DNA of 64,000 nucleotides, from positions 868,001 through 932,000 of the forward strand of contig JAJNNX010000014.1 in the NCBI GenBank assembly GCA_023159155.1, read 5' to 3'. The notes below the pieces were generated by a model. It saw only the letters and a list, made by a program, of their open reading frames with translations. It was not told where the DNA came from and ran no database searches. The position numbers and the translations under genes were made by a program. Shown here piece by piece: positions 62,301 through 64,000 of this stretch. The DNA is from Ustulina deusta (lineage: Eukaryota; Ascomycota; Sordariomycetes; Xylariales; Xylariaceae). Position 1 is the stretch's first letter, and the number at the start of each line of letters is the position of its first letter.

Positions 62301-63062
62301 AGCTATGAGATTGTGAAGAAGTTGAAGTTGACAGGAACGCCTGCTAAGATCTATAAAAATACCGCTTTCATCAAGGATATGTTTAATAGTAGCCTCGAGA
62401 TCGCCAAGTTCGAAGGAGCATCCATCAAAACCGTCTCTGGCATTAGGGGTCAGATCAAGCGGGCTTTATCCAAACCCGAAGGACACTTTCGAGCAACCTT
62501 CGAGGACAAGATTCTGATGGGAGATCTAGTGTTCCTGAGAGCATGGTATCCCATCAAACCCCACCGATTCCACAACCCTGTGACGGAGCGTCTCGGTGAT
62601 TGGCAGTCCATGCGTCTCACAGGTCAGGTGCGTCAAGACCAGAACATACCGACGCCGCAGAACGCAGACAGCAAGTATCGGCCGATTGAGCGGGCCACAC
62701 GACACTTCAACCCGCTCAAGGTACCGCGGGCGTTGGCGGCGGAGCTGCCGTTCAAGTCACAGATCGTGCGCATGAAGCCGCAGAAGCGTGACACGTACAT
62801 GCAGAAGCGGGCGGTGGTGCTAGGCGGCGAGGAGAAGCGCGCGCGTGACCTCATGCAGAAACTCACGACGGTCCGTAAGGACACGATCGCGAAACGCCGC
62901 GCCAAGAAGGAGGAGAAACGCGTCGAATTCCGCAAGAAGATGGCGGCGATGAACGAGAAGAAGGACGCGAGGGAACGTCGCGAGAAACAGGAATTCTGGC
63001 AGCGTGAGGGGAAGAAGAGAAAGGGGGAGATGGAGGGAGGCGGGGGTAAGAGGAGAAGATAG
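59301..63062 (+). CDS. BMS1: ribosome biogenesis GTPase BMS1
   Basis: Six exons, 59301-59361, 59422-59497, 59560-60035, 60086-61610, 61670-61978 and 62093-63062; introns of 60, 62, 50, 59 and 114 nt; 1138 residues, close to the usual length. The N-terminus is basic (HRKAKEKKKPQEG). The GTPase domain has the P-loop GPPGVGKTT (72-80), FVECP and LTHLDLF. The AARP2CN domain follows (IAIYGYLRGGVNF), then long acidic stretches (for example DEDEEDIEADSEDEFF), FGEDEWYES, and the C-terminal RIBIOP domain with FGFLQVRMRKHRWHKK, RFHNPVT and a Lys/Arg-rich tail. BMS1 binds U3 snoRNA and Rcl1 in the nucleolus and drives early 40S subunit assembly. The fifth exon starts G-TAC-GAG; using that acceptor keeps the DEWYES sequence. 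Confidence 0.94.
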
Positions 63063-63654
63063 ACACGGGCGATAGGGATGAGCGTGTGTGTATATAGATA
63101 TTGACGATGTCGAGTTCAAAGTAAGAAGCCATTAAACGAAGTGCTTGGGAATTGCGTACGACGTATATTTATTCTATCTACTGTGAAACCCTACCTTATG
63201 CGCGGTATATCAGTCAAGGCGAAGAGAACTTCATAGAGACTGTGTAGAAGCATTCCGGTGGTAATGATGATAATGATACCAGCAGAGATTTCCCTCTCCC
63301 ATACTGGCGAAGACTCACTCGCGAATTCTTTGTTTATTTATTTATTTACTGCCAGCGTTCAATCAAATAACAAGCCGTTCAATCAAATAAGAAGCACACG
63401 AAAGATAGGAGTGGTACATTAGACGAGATGAAAAGCTAGTTTCAGTAGGTACGGTAGGTGATTGATTCTACACTTTGCATTTCCCTCCCTCCCTCCCTCC
63501 CTCCCTCCTTCCGTCCTTCCGTCCGTCCTCCCTGCACTTCGCCGTGCTCGGGGAATGAATACCAGCAACCTCGGTAATTTTAGTTATTTACATCTTTTCT
63601 TTTCTTTTCTTTTTTTTTGCGGTCCCCTATACCGCCCCCGCCCCCCCCTTTTCT
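63063..63654. other. convergent 3' flanks with a CCCT repeat
   Basis: Between the 3' ends of BMS1 and the ECM4-like gene. A run of CCCT units (about 63483-63507) grading into CCGT words, and a T-rich tract at 63598-63618, are present. No gene is seen. Confidence 0.55.
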
Positions 63655-63940
63655 TTACACAGCAGCCTTGACGACAGCGGCGACCTCGTCCTCGAGAGGC
63701 AGGATGTCGGGCAGGGGGCCGACGGGACAGATGGAGAAGGGGTTGATCTGGGTGTGGCTCTTGGTATAGTGGTTCTTGATGTGCAGGAAATTGGTGGTGG
63801 CGCGGAAGGCGGCGGACGGGTGCGTCCAGTAGAGGCCGCGCAGCCACTTGTGCACGGCCGGGTACCCGCTGCGGATGTCCCGGATGTTGCACTTGAAGTG
63901 CTGCACGTAGACTGGGTCGAAGCGGATGAGGGTTACGTAG
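63655..63940 (-). CDS. C-terminal exon of an ECM4-type (omega-class) glutathione transferase
   Basis: The last 94 codons of a gene that continues past the right edge. The exon begins after a CCCCAG acceptor at 63943-63941 with YVTLIRFDPVYVQHFKC, then NIRDIRSGYPAVHKWLRGLYW, HYTKSHTQINP and VGPLPDIL, ending at a stop at 63657-63655. These match the C-terminal helical domain of glutathionyl-hydroquinone reductases (ECM4/Gto/Xi class), which reduce glutathionyl-quinones using a Cys in the N-terminal thioredoxin domain; that part lies outside the window. The bases from 63941 to 64000 are intron. Confidence 0.88.
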
Positions 63941-64000
63941 CTGGGGTTTGGCGGGTTAGTTGGTTGGTTGGGGAGTTGGTGTTGGGGGGGGGGGCTTTGG

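Overview
The window is nuclear DNA of a filamentous ascomycete (Pezizomycotina, probably a Sordariomycete). The evidence is short spliceosomal introns of about 47-150 nt with GT..AG ends and CTAAC-like branch sites, a head-to-head pair of myosin-type class V and class VII chitin synthases, fungal-only families (Clr5-ankyrin, DUF7580, Pbi2-like inhibitor), and a 5.4 kb extremely AT-rich block whose duplicated segments differ almost only by C-to-T and G-to-A changes, the mark of repeat-induced point mutation (RIP). Exon joins were built by hand from splice signals and reading-frame continuity and are given in each entry.

Left part (1-17.9 kb): the start of a gene running off the left edge; a three-domain P-loop/HAD/uracil-phosphoribosyltransferase-like protein (658-2724) and a small conserved fungal protein behind it (3053-3514); a gene-poor stretch with one broken gene (6802-7368); a secreted intradiol ring-cleavage dioxygenase (8773-9936); an alkaline ceramidase whose first two exons are easily missed (11042-11985); and a five-exon Clr5-domain/ankyrin-repeat protein of 1315 residues (13630-17876).

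Middle part (17.9-36 kb): an accessory-looking island. It holds six dispersed copies of a 25-nt CCAAT-containing unit, a small broken gene, the RIP-mutated block (about 19.4-24.85 kb), three copies of a roughly 260-307 bp MITE-like element with TGAAGTGG/CCACTTCA ends, an intact PGAP4-like membrane glycosyltransferase (26470-27961) between two inverted MITE copies, and a divergent pair: a DUF7580 protein (28836-30890) and a frameshifted C2H2 zinc-finger gene (31248-33130). A tRNA 3'-half relic and a gene remnant with CpA-to-TpA type stop codons follow.

Right part (36-64 kb): ordinary conserved genes. These are a CAX-type Ca2+/H+ antiporter (36386-37925), class V chitin synthase (39069-44789, minus) and class VII chitin synthase (48370-53815, plus) sharing a 3.6 kb divergent intergenic region, a mitochondrial PDK/BCKDK-type kinase (55776-57271), a Pbi2-like proteinase-B inhibitor (57891-58245), the ribosome-biogenesis GTPase BMS1 (59301-63062), and the C-terminal exon of an ECM4-type omega-class glutathione transferase entering from the right edge.

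The clearest functional unit is the chitin synthase pair: two paralogous polytopic wall-building enzymes with myosin-like heads, arranged so that one upstream region can serve both. The most unusual parts are the CCAAT-unit array, the MITE family, and the mosaic of intact and broken accessory genes around the RIP block.
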